This document shows, in pieces, positions 63,279 through 64,000 of a stretch of DNA of 64,000 nt; position 1 is the stretch's first letter; each line of letters opens with the position of its first letter. The notes beneath the pieces are model-generated. The model did not search any database and was not told the DNA's origin. It saw only the letters and a list, made by a program, of their open reading frames with translations. Position numbers and translations under genes: made by a program. The DNA is from Roseobacter sp. HKCCD6576-2 (GTDB lineage: Bacteria > Pseudomonadota > Alphaproteobacteria > Rhodobacterales > Rhodobacteraceae). The DNA is taken from assembly GCF_013179285.1 (NCBI RefSeq), contig NZ_WVNW01000001.1:744001-808000 (forward strand). Reading direction: 5' to 3'.

Positions 63279-64000
63279 GACGCGACTGGGTCGGGCTATG
63301 GGCGCTGTTGCTCGTGCTCGGCGCCGCTTGGGGGATCACCCAACCGCTCTCGAAAATCGCGGTCTCAGAAGGGTATCGCCATTTCGGTATCATCTTCTGG
63401 CAATTCGTGATCGGAGCCATCCTTCTCGGGGCCATAACCTGGGTCCGGGGCCGCCGCTTGCCGTGGGAGGGGCGGCATCTGGCGCTGTATGTGATCATCG
63501 CCCTGATCGGGACGCTGCTGCCCAATTCGGCCAGTTACACGGCGGCGATCCATTTGCCTGCCGGTATCTTGTCGATTGTGATCTCTCTGGTGCCGATGTT
63601 GGCCTTTCCGATTGCGCTGGCGTGGGGGCTGGATCGCTTCTCTTGGCTCCGGCTCTTTGGATTAATATTGGGGTTGATCGCCATCGTCCTGATCGCCGCG
63701 CCGGAGACCAGCTTGCCTGACCGCGCCATGGTCTTGTGGCTGCCGGTCGCCCTTATCGCCCCCGCCTTTTATGCCATTGAGGGCAATTTCGTCTCGCGCT
63801 ACGGCACCGAAGGGCTGGGTCCGGTGCAGGTCTTACTTGGGGCGTCTCTGGTCGGGATCGTGATGTCGGCGCCGCTCGCTTTGATGACTGGACAGTGGAT
63901 TTCACCCCTGCCGCCCTACGGCCTGCCTGACCTGGCGATCCTGGCTTCCGGTGTGTTCCACGCAACGGCCTATGCCGGATATGTCTGGACGGTTGGGCGC
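63275..64000 (+). CDS. EamA/DMT family transporter (3' truncated by window)
   Basis: This is the first 242 codons of a drug/metabolite transporter-type protein. The GTG at 63275 overlaps the ymdB-type stop (GTGA). At least eight hydrophobic helices are present in the visible part, with the DMT features ALLLVLGAAWGITQPLSKIAV at the start and NSASYTAAIHLPAGILSIV near 80-98. The partner half begins near 150 with APAFYAIEGNFVSR. The frame is open to the window end. The substrate is unknown. Confidence 0.88.
   Translation, partial: MRRDWVGLWALLLVLGAAWGITQPLSKIAVSEGYRHFGIIFWQFVIGAILLGAITWVRGRRLPWEGRHLALYVIIALIGTLLPNSASYTAAIHLPAGILSIVISLVPMLAFPIALAWGLDRFSWLRLFGLILGLIAIVLIAAPETSLPDRAMVLWLPVALIAPAFYAIEGNFVSRYGTEGLGPVQVLLGASLVGIVMSAPLALMTGQWISPLPPYGLPDLAILASGVFHATAYAGYVWTVGR

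Noticed and set aside
1-64000. CRISPR arrays, tRNA genes, rRNA genes, integrases, insertion sequences
   Set aside because: I scanned for regularly spaced repeats, tRNA T-arm signatures and transposase or integrase motifs, and none was convincing.

Overview
The window is chromosomal DNA of an alphaproteobacterium, most likely of the order Rhodobacterales (Rhodobacteraceae or Roseobacteraceae). The evidence is high GC with strong third-position GC bias, the order hisS-hisZ-hisG with a short HisG, an adenosylcobalamin-dependent ribonucleotide reductase, a tol-pal-cpoB-tilS-ftsH block, the DUF1489, DUF1127 and DUF6455 families, Flp pilins of the GAVTVDW type, and a lone fhs-folD pair. The genus cannot be fixed from the sequence alone. 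I support 69 protein genes (the first and last are cut by the window edges) and one clear pseudogene. I found no tRNA, rRNA, CRISPR array, prophage or intact insertion sequence.

Layout. 1-9 kb: dnaE (C-terminal part), arsH-like flavin reductase, slyX, the histidine/tRNA operon hisS-hisZ-hisG, a lactate-permease-family transporter and DUF1489. 9-19 kb: class II ribonucleotide reductase with a perfect DnaA box in its promoter, an LpxR-like outer-membrane protein, a Hint-domain protein, rpsD with a structured leader, an EEP-fold hydrolase, a methyltransferase, an MFS transporter and prmA. 19-31 kb: DUF1127, a 333-bp gap holding a candidate small RNA and a LexA-like site, ruvCAB, then ybgC-tolQRAB-pal-cpoB-tilS-ftsH. 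This part covers recombination, envelope constriction and protein quality control. 31-39 kb: MOSC protein, a 26-residue hydrophobic peptide gene, fhs-folD (one-carbon metabolism) with a structured leader, a PaaI thioesterase, a membrane LytTR regulator under a CtrA-like site, and the pdeM/helicase DNA-repair pair. 39-52 kb, all on the minus strand: a tad/cpa locus for Flp pili, with two pilins and CpaB, CpaC, OmpA, CpaE, CpaF, TadB, TadC, two TPR lipoproteins, CpaA and an AAA ATPase. Terminators split it into several transcription units. 52-64 kb: lytic transglycosylase, GNAT protein, CoA-transferase subunits, class II deacetylase, DksA-like protein, M48 lipoprotein, a tandem pair of cysteine-rich DUF6455 proteins, a decayed carboxymuconolactone-decarboxylase-type gene, an MFS transporter, rimO, a PNPOx-fold protein, 5-formyl-THF cyclo-ligase, a YmdB phosphoesterase and a truncated EamA transporter.

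Most of the region is housekeeping core genome. No clear new multi-gene system is visible. The observations most worth a second look are small-scale: the rpsD leader with its promoter, the paired hairpins upstream of ruvC, the fhs leader, the 26-residue membrane peptide, the terminator-partitioned tad locus with Asp+5/Trp+6 pilins, the tandem DUF6455 genes and the CMD pseudogene.
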